The notes beneath the pieces are model-generated. The model was not told where the DNA came from. It saw only the letters and a list, made by a program, of their open reading frames with translations, and did not search any database. Made by a program: the position numbers and the translations under genes. 37,205 nucleotides of DNA from Candidatus Janibacter merdipullorum. Lineage in GTDB: Bacteria; Actinomycetota; Actinomycetes; Actinomycetales; Dermatophilaceae. Below are positions 14,512 to 23,345 of this stretch, in pieces. Each line of letters opens with the position of its first letter. The stretch's first letter is position 1. The DNA is taken from contig DXAR01000013.1 of the NCBI GenBank assembly GCA_019116945.1, positions 1 to 37,205 of the forward strand. The letters run 5' to 3'.

Positions 14512-16730
14512 TGGCGCGGGAGGACACCCGGCTCAAGGGCCTGCTCGGCGGGCAGGCCGCGAGCAAGCTCGCCAAGCACCGGGACATCGAGACCGTCGGC
14601 CAGCTGCTCGACTTCTGGCCCCGCCGCTACCGTTCGGCCGAGGCCGACCTCGGCAACCCCCGCATCGGTGACTTCCTCGTCGCCGTCGCCCGCGTCGAGC
14701 GGGCGGAGACCCGCACCATGGCCAAGCGCCGTGGCCGGATGCTGGAGGCGACGATCACCGACGGGCGCTCGCGGATGCGGGTCACCTTCTTCGACGCCCG
14801 CGGCCACGAGCACAAGCTCGTCGCCGGGAGGGAGTTCCTCTTCGCCGGGACGGTGTCCGAGTACCGGCGCGTGCGCCAGCTCGCGCACCCCGGCTACGCG
14901 ACCCTCGAGGAGGCCGCGGCCCTCGGTGAGCTCGGCGATGCCGACCACACCGGACTCATCCCCATCTACCGGCACGTCCCCGGCGTCCACCCGTGGACGA
15001 TCACCCGGTGCGTGCGGCTCGTCCTCGGCCAGCTGGACGGCGTCTCCGACGCGGTGCCCGAGACCGTGCGGACCCGCCGCGGCCTGCTCGACCGGGGCGC
15101 CGCCCTTCGCGCCATCCACGCCCCTCGCGACCACGGCGAGGTCGCCGCCGGCAAGCAGCGGCTGCGCTTCGAGGAGGCGCTCGTCCTCCAGTGCCTCCTC
15201 GGGCAGCGGCGCATCGCCGCGACCGCGGTCGTCACCGAGGGCCGCACTCCCCGCGACGGTGGCCTGCTCAGCTCCTTCGACGAGCGCCTGCCCTTCGAGC
15301 TCACGGCGGGCCAGGCCGAGGTGAGCCGCGAGATCCTCGACGAGATGGCCCGGCCCACGCCGATGCACCGCCTGCTCCAGGGCGAGGTCGGCTCGGGCAA
15401 GACGGTCGTCGCGCTGCGGGCGATGCTCGCCGCCGTGGACGCCGGTGGGCAGGCCGTCCTCCTCGCGCCCACGGAGGTCCTCGCGGCCCAGCACGCCGCC
15501 TCCATCACGGGCATGCTTGGTGACCTGGCCGAAGGGGGGATGCTCGGCGGCGCCGAGCATGCCACCCGCGTCGCCCTCCTCACCGGGTCGATGTCGGCGG
15601 CCCGCCGCAAGGCGGCGATGCTCGAGATCGCCTCCGGGCAGGCCGGCATCGTCATCGGCACCCACGCCCTCCTCGAGGACCGGGTGACCTTCGCCGACCT
15701 CGCGCTCGTCGTCGTCGACGAGCAGCACCGATTCGGGGTCGAGCAGCGGGATGCCTTGCGCGCCAAGGGGGCCACGCCACCGCACCTCCTCGTCATGACG
15801 GCCACCCCGATCCCGCGGACGGTGGCCATGACCGTCTTCGGCGACATGGAGACCTCGACGCTGCGGGAGTTGCCCCGTGGGCGCCAGCCGATCACGACGC
15901 ACGTCGTCCCGGTGGACAAGCCCGGGTGGGTCGACCGCACCTGGCAGCGGGTCGCCGAGGAGGTCGCCGCGGGGCGGCAGGCCTATGTCGTCTGCCCGCG
16001 CATCGGCGGTGACGACAAGGACGACCTCGACGGCATCGACCTCGTGGCCGAGGACGCCGTCGTCGACGACGAGCACGACGACGGCGAACGCGTCGAGGGA
16101 GAGGAGCGCCCCGAGCGGCCCCTCGCCGCCGTCGAGGAGGTCATCGAGACTCTTCGGGCCCACCCCGCGCTCCAGGGGGTGGCCCTCGAGATGCTCCACG
16201 GGCGGATGTCGCCCGAGGACAAGGATGCGGTCATGGCCCGGTACACCGCGGGCGAGGTGGACGTCCTCGTCTCGACGACCGTCATCGAGGTCGGGGTCGA
16301 CGTGCCCAATGCCTCGACGATGGTCATCCTCGACGCCGACCGCTTCGGCGTCTCCCAGCTGCACCAGCTGCGCGGCCGCATCGGCCGAGGCGGTCACCCC
16401 GGCGTGTGCCTCCTCATGACCGGCAGCGAGAGCGAGTCCGCCACCGAGCGCCTCGCGGCCGTCGCGGGCAGCACCGACGGCTTCGAGCTCGCCCGGCTCG
16501 ACCTCACCCAACGGCGCGAAGGGGATGTCCTCGGCACCGCCCAGCACGGCGCCCGCAACCAGCTCCAGCACCTCTCCGTCCTCCGTGACGAGGCGCTCAT
16601 CGAGGACGCGCGCGAGGACGCCCAGGCGCTCCTCGCCGAGGACCCGGAGCTCACCGACCACCCCGACCTGCGGGAGCGGATCGCCGACTGGCTCGACGCC
16701 GAGCAGGCGGCCTACCTCGAGAAGGGCTGA
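14511..16730 (+). CDS. recG: ATP-dependent DNA helicase RecG
   Basis: Remodels stalled replication forks and Holliday junctions. The 739-residue protein has an N-terminal OB-fold wedge region (about 50-150). Its SF2 helicase core carries GEVGSGKT (Walker A, 291-298), VVDEQHRFGVEQR (DEQH box), MTATPIPRT (motif III) and QLHQLRGRIGRGG (motif VI). An acidic insertion of about 40 residues, rich in Asp and Glu (GGDDKDDLDGIDLV onwards), sits in the second RecA lobe after AYVVCPRI. Start GTG 14511 (MAREDTRLKGLLG) overlaps the previous stop; an open frame extending to 13563 is a shadow of the upstream gene. Confidence 0.96.
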   Translation: MAREDTRLKGLLGGQAASKLAKHRDIETVGQLLDFWPRRYRSAEADLGNPRIGDFLVAVARVERAETRTMAKRRGRMLEATITDGRSRMRVTFFDARGHEHKLVAGREFLFAGTVSEYRRVRQLAHPGYATLEEAAALGELGDADHTGLIPIYRHVPGVHPWTITRCVRLVLGQLDGVSDAVPETVRTRRGLLDRGAALRAIHAPRDHGEVAAGKQRLRFEEALVLQCLLGQRRIAATAVVTEGRTPRDGGLLSSFDERLPFELTAGQAEVSREILDEMARPTPMHRLLQGEVGSGKTVVALRAMLAAVDAGGQAVLLAPTEVLAAQHAASITGMLGDLAEGGMLGGAEHATRVALLTGSMSAARRKAAMLEIASGQAGIVIGTHALLEDRVTFADLALVVVDEQHRFGVEQRDALRAKGATPPHLLVMTATPIPRTVAMTVFGDMETSTLRELPRGRQPITTHVVPVDKPGWVDRTWQRVAEEVAAGRQAYVVCPRIGGDDKDDLDGIDLVAEDAVVDDEHDDGERVEGEERPERPLAAVEEVIETLRAHPALQGVALEMLHGRMSPEDKDAVMARYTAGEVDVLVSTTVIEVGVDVPNASTMVILDADRFGVSQLHQLRGRIGRGGHPGVCLLMTGSESESATERLAAVAGSTDGFELARLDLTQRREGDVLGTAQHGARNQLQHLSVLRDEALIEDAREDAQALLAEDPELTDHPDLRERIADWLDAEQAAYLEKG

Positions 16731-16784
16731 CGCCTCCTTCGTCCCGGGTGGTGGCCCTCGCGGCCGATGGCGCATCATGGAGCG

Positions 16785-17360
16785 GTGACTCGGATCATCA
16801 GCGGCGAGGCGGGCGGACGCCGCCTGCGCACCCCCACCGGCGACGGCACGCGGCCCACGACCGACCGGGTGCGCGAGGCGCTCTTCTCCTCGCTCGAGGC
16901 GCGCGACGTCATCGACGGGGCCCACGTCATGGATCTCTACGCGGGATCCGGCGCCCTCGGTCTGGAGGCGGCCAGCCGCGGTGCCGCGAGCGTGCTCCTC
17001 GTCGAGTCCGACCGGGGTGCCTCCGCGACGATCCGCGCCAACATCTCCGACCTGGGGGTCGCCGGGGCCCGGCTCCAGTCGGGCACCGTCGAGCAGGCCC
17101 TCGACCGGCCGGCGTCCCTGCGCTACGACGTCGTCCTCGCCGACCCGCCCTACGACGTCAGCGAGGAGTCCCTCGCCGCGGTGCTCGAGATGCTCCTGAC
17201 GCACCAGTGGCTCACCCCCGAGCCGGTCATCGTCATCGAGCGGTCTGCGCGCTCGCCCGAGCCGACGTGGCCGGACGGGATCGTCGCCGAGGGGTCCAAG
17301 GCGTACGGGGAGACCGTCCTGTGGTTCGCCACACGGGTGGCTCCCGACTACCAGATATGA
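16785..17360 (+). CDS. rsmD: 16S rRNA (guanine966-N2)-methyltransferase
   Basis: SAM-dependent methyltransferase modifying G966 of 16S rRNA during 30S assembly. The 191-residue protein starts MTRIISGEAGGRRLRTP. It shows TRPTTDRVREALFSSL, the SAM-binding MDLYAGSGALGLEAASRGA and the N6/N2 amine-methylase motif LADPPYDV. GTG 16785 has GGAG in the preceding few bases. It commonly sits between recG and coaD in actinobacteria; here a hemerythrin gene separates it from coaD. Confidence 0.95.
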   Translation: MTRIISGEAGGRRLRTPTGDGTRPTTDRVREALFSSLEARDVIDGAHVMDLYAGSGALGLEAASRGAASVLLVESDRGASATIRANISDLGVAGARLQSGTVEQALDRPASLRYDVVLADPPYDVSEESLAAVLEMLLTHQWLTPEPVIVIERSARSPEPTWPDGIVAEGSKAYGETVLWFATRVAPDYQI

Positions 17361-17388
17361 GATCGGCCGGACGGGGTATGCAGGAGTC

Positions 17389-17946
17389 ATGAGCACCTAC
17401 TCGATCCCGCAGCCCACCGCCGGCGACATCGTCGACCTCATCACCGGAGACCACCGCCTCCTCGAGGACCTCATGCGCGCAATGCGCGACGAGGGCGCCG
17501 ACCGGGCCGCCGCTCGGGTGGCCTTCGCCGACCTCCTCGTGGCGCACAGCGAGGCTGAGGAGGAGCACGTCTACCCCCGCCTGAAGTCGAAGAAGGTCAT
17601 CGACGGTGAGGAGGAGGAGCACGGCGAGGAGGAGCACGCGGCCACCAACGAGGCGCTCCTGACCCTCCTGCGGATCGAGCGGACCGACAGCCAGGAGTTC
17701 GAGGACGCCCTCGAGGCGGTCGCCGAGGTCCTCAACCACCACATCGGGGAGGAGGAGCTCTCGATCCTCAACCCCGCCCGCGAGGAGGCCTCCGAGGAGT
17801 TGCGGCACGAGTTGGGGAGCGCGTGGCTGACCCAGCGCAACGAGCTCCTCGAGAGCGCCCCCGGTGCGTTGGACCACGTCGCGGCCATCGTCGAGAGGGC
17901 CTACGCCGACGACCTGCTTCCCAACGACGAGCAGCCGGAAGGGTGA
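17389..17946 (+). CDS. hemerythrin HHE-domain protein
   Basis: A protein of 185 residues of the cation-binding HHE family. Potential di-iron ligands are His in TGDHRLLEDLM, HSEAEEEHVYPRL, EEEHAATNEAL and NHHIGEEELSILNPA. The helical, acidic make-up fits a four-helix bundle. There is no signal peptide, so it is cytoplasmic. Family members sense or store oxygen, NO or iron, but the role here is not known. GGAG precedes the ATG at good spacing. Its place between rsmD and coaD looks like an insertion into an otherwise conserved neighbourhood. Confidence 0.88.
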   Translation: MSTYSIPQPTAGDIVDLITGDHRLLEDLMRAMRDEGADRAAARVAFADLLVAHSEAEEEHVYPRLKSKKVIDGEEEEHGEEEHAATNEALLTLLRIERTDSQEFEDALEAVAEVLNHHIGEEELSILNPAREEASEELRHELGSAWLTQRNELLESAPGALDHVAAIVERAYADDLLPNDEQPEG

Positions 17947-17977
17947 CCCCAGCGGGCCGTCTGGCACGATCGCAGGC

Positions 17978-18472
17978 ATGACCTCCACGCCGCGTCGCGC
18001 CGTCTGCCCCGGCTCCTACGACCCCGTGACCGTCGGCCACATCGACGTCTTCCGCCGGGCGGCCGCCCTCTTCGACGAGGTCGTCGTCGCGATCCTCCAC
18101 AACCCGGCCAAGCAGGGGACCTTCACCGTCGAGGAGAGGGTCGCCCTCATCCACGACGAGGTGGCCGACCTCGGCAACGTGCGGGTCGAGGCCTTCGCCA
18201 ACCGGCTCGTCGTCGACGTGTGCACCGAGGTCGGGGCCCAGGTCCTGCTCAAGGGGCTCCGCGGAGAGACCGACTTCTCCTACGAGTGGCCGATGGGCCT
18301 GATGAACCGCCACCTCACCGGGGTGGAGACGCTCTTCATGCCCGGCGACACCCGCTACGAGCACATCTCCTCCTCCCTCGTGAAGGAGGTCGCCCGCTTC
18401 GGCGGCGACATCACCGGTCTCGTCCCCGACGCGGTGCGCACCGCCCTCGTGGAACGGCTCCCGCGGGCCTGA
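17978..18472 (+). CDS. coaD: phosphopantetheine adenylyltransferase
   Basis: Transfers AMP to 4'-phosphopantetheine, the penultimate step of coenzyme A synthesis. The 164-residue length is normal. It shows PGSYDPVTVGHIDVFRRA with the T/HxGH nucleotide motif at residues 18-21, LLKGLRGETDFSYEWPMGLMN, and the C-terminal HISSSLVKEVARFGGD. The start is ATG 17978. CACGAT ending 7 nt upstream is an imperfect -10 box, so it may be leaderless. A terminator follows directly after the stop. Confidence 0.96.
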   Translation: MTSTPRRAVCPGSYDPVTVGHIDVFRRAAALFDEVVVAILHNPAKQGTFTVEERVALIHDEVADLGNVRVEAFANRLVVDVCTEVGAQVLLKGLRGETDFSYEWPMGLMNRHLTGVETLFMPGDTRYEHISSSLVKEVARFGGDITGLVPDAVRTALVERLPRA

Positions 18473-18512
18473 GGGCGCCCCCTTCGCCGGTTTGGGACGA
18501 AGGGGGGTGCCC
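18473..18512 (+). terminator. terminator of coaD with CCCCTTCG/CGAAGGGG arms
   Basis: GGGCGCCCCCTTCG (18473-18486) pairs with the segment from 18498 to 18512 with one bulged G, leaving an 11-nt loop. It starts right after the coaD TGA. It shares its arm sequence with three other hairpins in the window. Confidence 0.75.
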
Positions 18513-18521
18513 CGGTAGTCT
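18492..18521 (+). promoter_or_regulatory. candidate promoter of the DUF177-rpmF-rnc-mutM operon
   Basis: TTGGGA (18492-18497) and TAGTCT (18516-18521) are 18 nt apart, implying a leader of roughly 50 nt before the ATG at 18576. The -35 box overlaps the loop and arm of the coaD terminator. Confidence 0.5.
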
Positions 18522-18575
18522 GGTGCGTCGGTCTACGTCGTCGTGTCGTGGACCGTTCTGCCGGAGACTGGAGCC

Positions 18576-19172
18576 ATGGACCGCAACGCCCCCGCCTCGC
18601 CCTTGGTGCTCGACACCAAGGACGTGGGCCGCCGACCCGGCGCGATGCACGAGGTGGACCTCCAGCCCGGCGCGCCGGCCGACTTCGGCACGGATGTGCT
18701 GTCCGTCCCGCAGGACCAGACCATGGACCTGCAGGTGCGGATGGAGTCCGTGCACGAGGGCGTGCTGGTCACCGGAACGGTCTCTGTCACGGCGACGGGG
18801 GCCTGCGTGCGGTGCCTGGACGACATCGACCACCCGGTCGATGCCCACTTCCAGGAGCTGTTCGTCTGGCCCGATCGGGCGAAGCACCACCGCGAGGTGG
18901 ATGCCGAGTCCGAGGAGGACGAGGAGCACCAGATCGAGGACGACATGATCGACCTCGAGCCGGTGCTCCGGGACGCGGTGCTCCCCAGCCTGCCGTTCCA
19001 ACCGGTGTGCCGGGACGACTGCCCGGGCCTGTGCTCCCAGTGCGGGGCGCGGCTCGAGGACGACCCCGAGCACCACCACGAGCAGATCGACCCCCGGTGG
19101 GCGGCACTCGAGGCGCTGGCGCCTCTCGCCTCCGACGCGGGAACCGAGGACAACGAAGAGAAGAGGAACTGA
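18576..19172 (+). CDS. DUF177 family protein (YceD), ribosome-linked
   Basis: A 198-residue protein of the YceD/DUF177 family, which is almost always encoded next to rpmF and is thought to act in 23S rRNA or large-subunit maturation. Visible features are the first zinc-like pair [10 protein letters not shown], an acidic middle, and the conserved C-terminal block [17 protein letters not shown] with four cysteines. ATG 18576 is chosen because GGAG stretches precede it; the short in-frame extension to 18543 has no ribosome-binding site. rpmF follows after a single base. Confidence 0.93.
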   Translation: MDRNAPASPLVLDTKDVGRRPGAMHEVDLQPGAPADFGTDVLSVPQDQTMDLQVRMESVHEGVLVTGTVSVTATGACVRCLDDIDHPVDAHFQELFVWPDRAKHHREVDAESEEDEEHQIEDDMIDLEPVLRDAVLPSLPFQPVCRDDCPGLCSQCGARLEDDPEHHHEQIDPRWAALEALAPLASDAGTEDNEEKRN

Positions 19173-19173
19173 C

Positions 19174-19368
19174 GTGGCCGTCCCGAAGCGGAAGATGTCG
19201 CGCTCGAACACCCGTAGCCGCCGCGCCAACTGGAAGGCGTCGCCGGCCGCGCTGTCGACCTGCCCCCAGTGCAAGTCCCCGGCGCCGGCCCACCAGGCCT
19301 GCCCCAGCTGCGGAACCTACAAGGGTCGCTACTACGCGACCGCGGACCGCACCGAGCACCAGGCCTGA
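19174..19368 (+). CDS. rpmF: 50S ribosomal protein L32
   Basis: Large-subunit protein of 64 residues with the typical basic N-terminus [19 protein letters not shown] and a zinc ribbon of CPQC and CPSC. The GTG start follows the DUF177 TGA after 1 base, and AGAGG lies 7-11 nt upstream. It belongs to the operon DUF177-rpmF-rnc-mutM. Confidence 0.97.
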   Translation: MAVPKRKMSRSNTRSRRANWKASPAALSTCPQCKSPAPAHQACPSCGTYKGRYYATADRTEHQA

Positions 19369-19381
19369 GCTCCCTGTCGCA

Positions 19382-20125
19382 ATGGGCGACAGGACCTCAT
19401 CGCAGCAGCGGCCCGTCGAGGAGCTCGCCCGGTACCTCACCGAGGTCACCGGAGAGCCCGTCGACGAGCCGCTGCTCACGCGTGCCCTGACGCACCGCTC
19501 GTACTCGTACGAGAACGGCGGCCTCCCGCACAATGAGCGCCTCGAGTTCCTCGGTGACTCGGTGCTCGGTCTCGTCGTGACCGACCACCTGCACCAGACC
19601 CACACCGAGGTCTCCGAGGGCGAGCTGGCCAAGCTGCGCGCCGCCGTCGTCAACATGCGTGCCCTCGCGGAGGTCGCGCGCACCATCGACCTCGGCGCCT
19701 TCATCCACCTCGGACGCGGCGAGATCAGCACGGGTGGTCGGGACAAGAACTCGATCCTCGCCGACACCGTCGAGGCGGTCATCGGCGCGGTCTACCTCTC
19801 GACCCCCAAGCCGGACGGCCTCGAGGCCGCCGCCCGTCTCGTCCACGCCCTCCTCGACACCGTCATGGTCTCCTCCGCCCAGCTCGGGGCCGGGCTGGAC
19901 TGGAAGACCTCCCTCCAGGAGGTCGCCGCGAGCCAGGGCAAGGGCGCTCCCTTCTACCGCACGAGCGACGAGGGCCCGGACCACGACAAGACCTTCACCG
20001 CCGAGGCGGTCATCGACGACGAGGTCGTCGGCACCGGCGTCGGACGGACGAAGAAGGACGCCGAGCAGCAGGCCGCCGAGCGCGCCTACACCGCCCTCTC
20101 GGCGGACTCGGTCACCGCCGACTGA
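19382..20125 (+). CDS. rnc: ribonuclease III
   Basis: Double-strand-specific endonuclease processing rRNA precursors and mRNAs. The 247-residue protein has the RNase III signature [14 protein letters not shown], the acidic active-site segment [18 protein letters not shown], and a C-terminal double-stranded RNA-binding domain ([11 protein letters not shown] to [13 protein letters not shown]). The start at ATG 19382, 13 bp after rpmF, lacks an evident ribosome-binding site, so translation may be coupled to rpmF. mutM begins 1 bp after the stop. Confidence 0.96.
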   Translation: MGDRTSSQQRPVEELARYLTEVTGEPVDEPLLTRALTHRSYSYENGGLPHNERLEFLGDSVLGLVVTDHLHQTHTEVSEGELAKLRAAVVNMRALAEVARTIDLGAFIHLGRGEISTGGRDKNSILADTVEAVIGAVYLSTPKPDGLEAAARLVHALLDTVMVSSAQLGAGLDWKTSLQEVAASQGKGAPFYRTSDEGPDHDKTFTAEAVIDDEVVGTGVGRTKKDAEQQAAERAYTALSADSVTAD

Positions 20126-20126
20126 C

Positions 20127-20996
20127 GTGCCCGAGCTGCCCGAGGTCGAGGTCGTCCGCCGCGGTCTCGCCGCCCACGTCACCGATCGGGTCATCGCCAC
20201 CGCCGAGATCCGCGGCCACCGCGTCGCCCGCCGTCACGAGCCGGGACCGCAGGACCTCGCCGACCGCCTTCGCGGGCGCACCCTCACCGGCGCCCACCGC
20301 CGCGGCAAGTACCTGTGGCTCGCCCTCGCCGACGGCGGTGCCCTCCCGGACGAGGCGCTCATCGTCCACCTCGGGATGAGTGGCCAGATGCTCGTCGCCT
20401 CCTCGGACGTGCCGGAGCCGAAGCACACGCACGCCCGCCTGACCTTCACCGATGCCGGTGACGAGCTGCGCTTCGTCGACCAGCGAACCTTCGGTGGCTT
20501 CGCCCTCGCCGACCTCGTCGACGGGGTGCCGACGAGCATCGCACACATCGCGCCCGACCCCTTCGACCCTGTCTACGACCGGGCCGCGGTCATCGCCGAC
20601 GTCAAACGCCGCCGGAGCGGGATCAAGCGGGTCCTGCTCAACCAGACGGTCGTCTCCGGGATCGGCAACATCTACGCCGACGAGGCACTGTGGCGTGCCG
20701 GGGTCCACGGGGAGCGGCTCGCCTCGTCGCTGACGAGGCCCGCCATCGGTCGCCTCCTCGACCACGCGCGCGATGTCATGGCTGAGGCGCTCGAGGTGGG
20801 AGGGACGAGCTTCGACGAGCTCTACGTCAATGTCAACGGGGCCTCAGGGTACTTCGACCGGTCCCTGTCCGCCTACGGGCAGGAAGGGCGCCCCTGCCCT
20901 CGGTGCGGGAGCACGATGCGTCGGGAGCAGTTCATGAACCGCAGCTCGACGAGCTGCCCGCGCTGCCAGGTCCGTCCCCGGAGCGCACGGCTGTAG
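20127..20996 (+). CDS. mutM: formamidopyrimidine-DNA glycosylase
   Basis: Base-excision repair enzyme removing 8-oxoguanine and formamidopyrimidines. The 289-residue protein begins [14 protein letters not shown], where Pro2 is the catalytic nucleophile after Met removal and Glu3 assists. It also has RRGKYLWL with the conserved Lys, the helix-two-turn-helix region [17 protein letters not shown], and a C-terminal zinc finger CPRC...CPRC. GTG 20127 lies 1 bp after rnc. The next gene is convergent with an 11-bp gap and no terminator in it. Confidence 0.96.
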   Translation: MPELPEVEVVRRGLAAHVTDRVIATAEIRGHRVARRHEPGPQDLADRLRGRTLTGAHRRGKYLWLALADGGALPDEALIVHLGMSGQMLVASSDVPEPKHTHARLTFTDAGDELRFVDQRTFGGFALADLVDGVPTSIAHIAPDPFDPVYDRAAVIADVKRRRSGIKRVLLNQTVVSGIGNIYADEALWRAGVHGERLASSLTRPAIGRLLDHARDVMAEALEVGGTSFDELYVNVNGASGYFDRSLSAYGQEGRPCPRCGSTMRREQFMNRSSTSCPRCQVRPRSARL

Positions 20997-21007
20997 GGAG
21001 ACGCGGG

Positions 21008-22903
21008 TCAGGGGCGGGGGAGGTCCTTGAGCGGGACCTCCTTGCCCGTGTGCTTCTCCGAGAGGTCCGCGAAGGCCTGACGGATCGTCGCCGCGTAGGT
21101 GTGCGCACCGCCCAGCGAAGGGTGGATCCCGTCCGGCTGGAGGTCCTCGGCGGAGACGGCCGCGTCCCAGTCGGCGAGGGCGACGTTGGGACGCTCCTTG
21201 GCGATCTCCCTGAGCGCGGCGTTGTCCTCGTCGATGCGTGAGAGCCGGTCGGCGTGGAGGGTGACGATGACGACCATCCGGTCCTCACCGATCTCGTCGA
21301 GGACCTTCTCGACCGTCTCGGGGTCGGTGCCCGCGTTGGTGCCGAAGGCGAGGACCACCGCCCGACGAAGGGAGGACCCCGCCTCGTCGACGGCGTCCAA
21401 CCCGGCACTCCACTGGCGGTTGGACTTCGCGTCGATCTGCACGCCGGGGAAGTAGTACTCGAGGGCGGGGACGGCACCGACGACCATGGAGTCGCCGAAG
21501 ATGTCGATCTCGTCCCCCTTCGGCATCGTGAAGCTCTTGGTGCCCGAGGTCGCGGCGGTCGTCGCGGTGGCGCGGGGAGCTGCGGCCCGCGCCTCGTTGT
21601 CCTCGATGGCCTGCTGCGTCGTGGAGGTGTCGGGGGCCGTGACGATGACGAGGGTGAGGAGCGCGACGACGGCCATCGCGGTCCCGGCGACGATCTTGCG
21701 GCTGCGCGCCGAGCGCATGCGCAGGACCCCACCGACCCGTCGGGCGGTGCCCCGGAAGCCATGGCGCCGCACCGGGGTCTCGACGAAGCGGAAGGACAGG
21801 TCGGCCAGGGCCAGGGTGACGACGACCGCCCAGATCCGGGTCCAGACGAAGGCGGAGGTGCCGGCGCTCGTGGGGATGTCCTGGCTGACGATGAGGATGA
21901 CCGGCCAGTGCCAGAGGTAGATGCCGTAGGAACGGCGGCCGATCCACGTGAGCGGGGCGAGCTCGAGGGTGCTGCGCAGGCGACCGGGGCGCTCGACGGC
22001 CGCGAGGAGGAGGACCGCCGTCGCGAGGCTGATGAGCGGGATGCCGACCCGGAAGGTCCAGGAGTGCTCTTCGGCGGCGAGGACCAGCAGGAGGGGGATG
22101 ACGGCGAGCGCGGCGCCGATGAACCAGTTGCGGTGGGTGGTCCACAGACGCGAGGTCGTGTAAGCACGCAGCGGACCGGTCCACACGATGGCCAGCGCCG
22201 CCCCGAGCATGAGCCCGAAGAGGTGGGTGTCGGTGCCGTAGTAGGCGCGCGTGGCATTGGCGGGGTCGTAGGTCACGGCCATGGCGATGGCCGAGCCGAC
22301 CCCGACGCCCAGGACGAGGGTGGCCAGCGCGCCCTCGGTGAGCGCGAACCGACGGTGCAGCGCGAGGAGCCCGAGCATGGCGAGCGGCCAGAAGAGGTAG
22401 AACTGCTCCTCGACCGCGAGGCTCCAGAAGTTCATGAAGAGCTGCGGTGAGCTCGCGGCGAAGTAGTTGCTGCCGTTGGCGATCTCCAGCCAGTTGGTGG
22501 AGAAGGTCAGCGCCCCGAGGGCCTGCCTCCGGATACCGACGAGGAGGTCGGCCTCGACCGTGCGCGCGATGAGGATCGCGACCGGCACGACGAGGAGGAG
22601 GGCCGGCAGGAGCCGACGGGCTCGCCGGGTCCAGAAGCCGACGAGGTCCACGCGTCCGCTGCTGCGGCGCTCGCGCACGAGCAGGGTCGTGATGAGGAAG
22701 CCGGAGATGACGAAGAAGATGTCGACGCCGAGGAAGCCACCGGGCATCCAGTCGGGGTCGAGGTGGAAGACGAGGACGGCGGCGATCGCGAGGGCACGGA
22801 GGCCATCGAGACCGGCGAGGTGCCCTCGCTGCGGGCGCTCCGTGGGCGCGGCGGCAGGCGCCGGGGTCCCGGCGTCATCGAGGGTGGCGGGAGGCTGGAC
22901 CAC
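21008..22903 (-). CDS. OafA/YrhL-type membrane acyltransferase with C-terminal SGNH domain
   Basis: A 631-residue integral membrane protein. The N-terminal acyltransferase-3 domain (about 30-400) opens with GLDGLRALAIAAVLVFH, its His being conserved, followed by FFVISGFLIT, NFWSLAVEEQFYLFWP, SYGIYLWHWPV and about ten membrane helices. After one more helix (VAGTAMAVVALLTLVIV) comes an extracellular SGNH esterase-like domain with FGDSMVVGA (Ser), GTNAG and DGIHPS (Asp/His). Such fusions acylate cell-wall or surface polysaccharides. The substrate is unknown. GTG 22903 is preferred because TAGCGT lies 7 nt upstream; an alternative GTG at 22921 would overlap that box. Confidence 0.9.
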   Translation of the reverse strand: MVQPPATLDDAGTPAPAAAPTERPQRGHLAGLDGLRALAIAAVLVFHLDPDWMPGGFLGVDIFFVISGFLITTLLVRERRSSGRVDLVGFWTRRARRLLPALLLVVPVAILIARTVEADLLVGIRRQALGALTFSTNWLEIANGSNYFAASSPQLFMNFWSLAVEEQFYLFWPLAMLGLLALHRRFALTEGALATLVLGVGVGSAIAMAVTYDPANATRAYYGTDTHLFGLMLGAALAIVWTGPLRAYTTSRLWTTHRNWFIGAALAVIPLLLVLAAEEHSWTFRVGIPLISLATAVLLLAAVERPGRLRSTLELAPLTWIGRRSYGIYLWHWPVILIVSQDIPTSAGTSAFVWTRIWAVVVTLALADLSFRFVETPVRRHGFRGTARRVGGVLRMRSARSRKIVAGTAMAVVALLTLVIVTAPDTSTTQQAIEDNEARAAAPRATATTAATSGTKSFTMPKGDEIDIFGDSMVVGAVPALEYYFPGVQIDAKSNRQWSAGLDAVDEAGSSLRRAVVLAFGTNAGTDPETVEKVLDEIGEDRMVVIVTLHADRLSRIDEDNAALREIAKERPNVALADWDAAVSAEDLQPDGIHPSLGGAHTYAATIRQAFADLSEKHTGKEVPLKDLPRP

Positions 22904-22974
22904 GAGGACGACGCTAGGCACAGCGGGGGCCGGGGTGGGGGAGGCGCACCGGGCCGAGGGGTACTTTTGGCCCC
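22904..22974. promoter_or_regulatory. divergent promoter region, acyltransferase gene and acyP
   Basis: On the minus strand TAGCGT (22911-22916) lies 7 nt before the acyltransferase GTG. On the plus strand TACTTT (22962-22967) lies 7 nt before the acyP ATG. Neither start has a Shine-Dalgarno, so both are predicted to be leaderless. Confidence 0.5.
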
Positions 22975-23265
22975 ATGAGCACCACCTCCCGCGCCACCTG
23001 GTTCGTCCGCGGCCATGTCCAGGGGGTGGGCTTCCGGTGGTGGACCCGGGCCCGGGCGCTCGAGCTGGGCCTCGTCGGCCACGCCCGCAACATGGACGAC
23101 GGCCGCGTCGAGGTCGTCGCCCAGGGCGCCCCGGAGGGCCTCGACCGTCTCGAGGGCCTGCTCCGCGAGGCGGTCTCGTCGACCGGCCGTCCCGGGCGCG
23201 TCACCTCCGTCGTGCGTCAGGACGGGACGCCGAAGGGCGGTATCGCCGGCTTCGTCGAGAAGTGA
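22975..23265 (+). CDS. acyP: acylphosphatase
   Basis: Small enzyme hydrolysing carboxyl-phosphate bonds of acylphosphates. The 96-residue protein has the signature GHVQGVGFRWW with the phosphate-binding Arg21 and the catalytic Asn39 (HARNMDDG), plus VEVVAQG and the closing GFVEK. This gene commonly lies near smc in actinobacteria; here chorismate mutase, a candidate RNA and map separate them. It is transcribed from its own leaderless promoter. Confidence 0.95.
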   Translation: MSTTSRATWFVRGHVQGVGFRWWTRARALELGLVGHARNMDDGRVEVVAQGAPEGLDRLEGLLREAVSSTGRPGRVTSVVRQDGTPKGGIAGFVEK

Positions 23266-23272
23266 GGCCTGC

Positions 23273-23324
23273 CCCCTTCGGCCGTACCCGCCTTCGTCCG
23301 TGGACGGTGGATGCGCCGAAGGGG
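23273..23324 (+). terminator. hairpin after acyP with CCCCTTCG/CGAAGGGG arms
   Basis: CCCCTTCGGC (23273-23282) is the exact complement of GCCGAAGGGG (23315-23324). The 32-nt interval contains a smaller TCC/GGA hairpin. It starts 8 bp after the acyP stop. It fills most of the 80-bp gap to the next gene. Confidence 0.6.
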
Positions 23325-23333
23325 CCACCCGCC

Positions 23334-23345
23334 TAGCCTGTCCGC
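23334..23345 (+). promoter_or_regulatory. leaderless promoter box of the chorismate mutase gene
   Basis: TAGCCT (23334-23339) lies 6 nt before the GTG start, with no Shine-Dalgarno. Confidence 0.5.
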
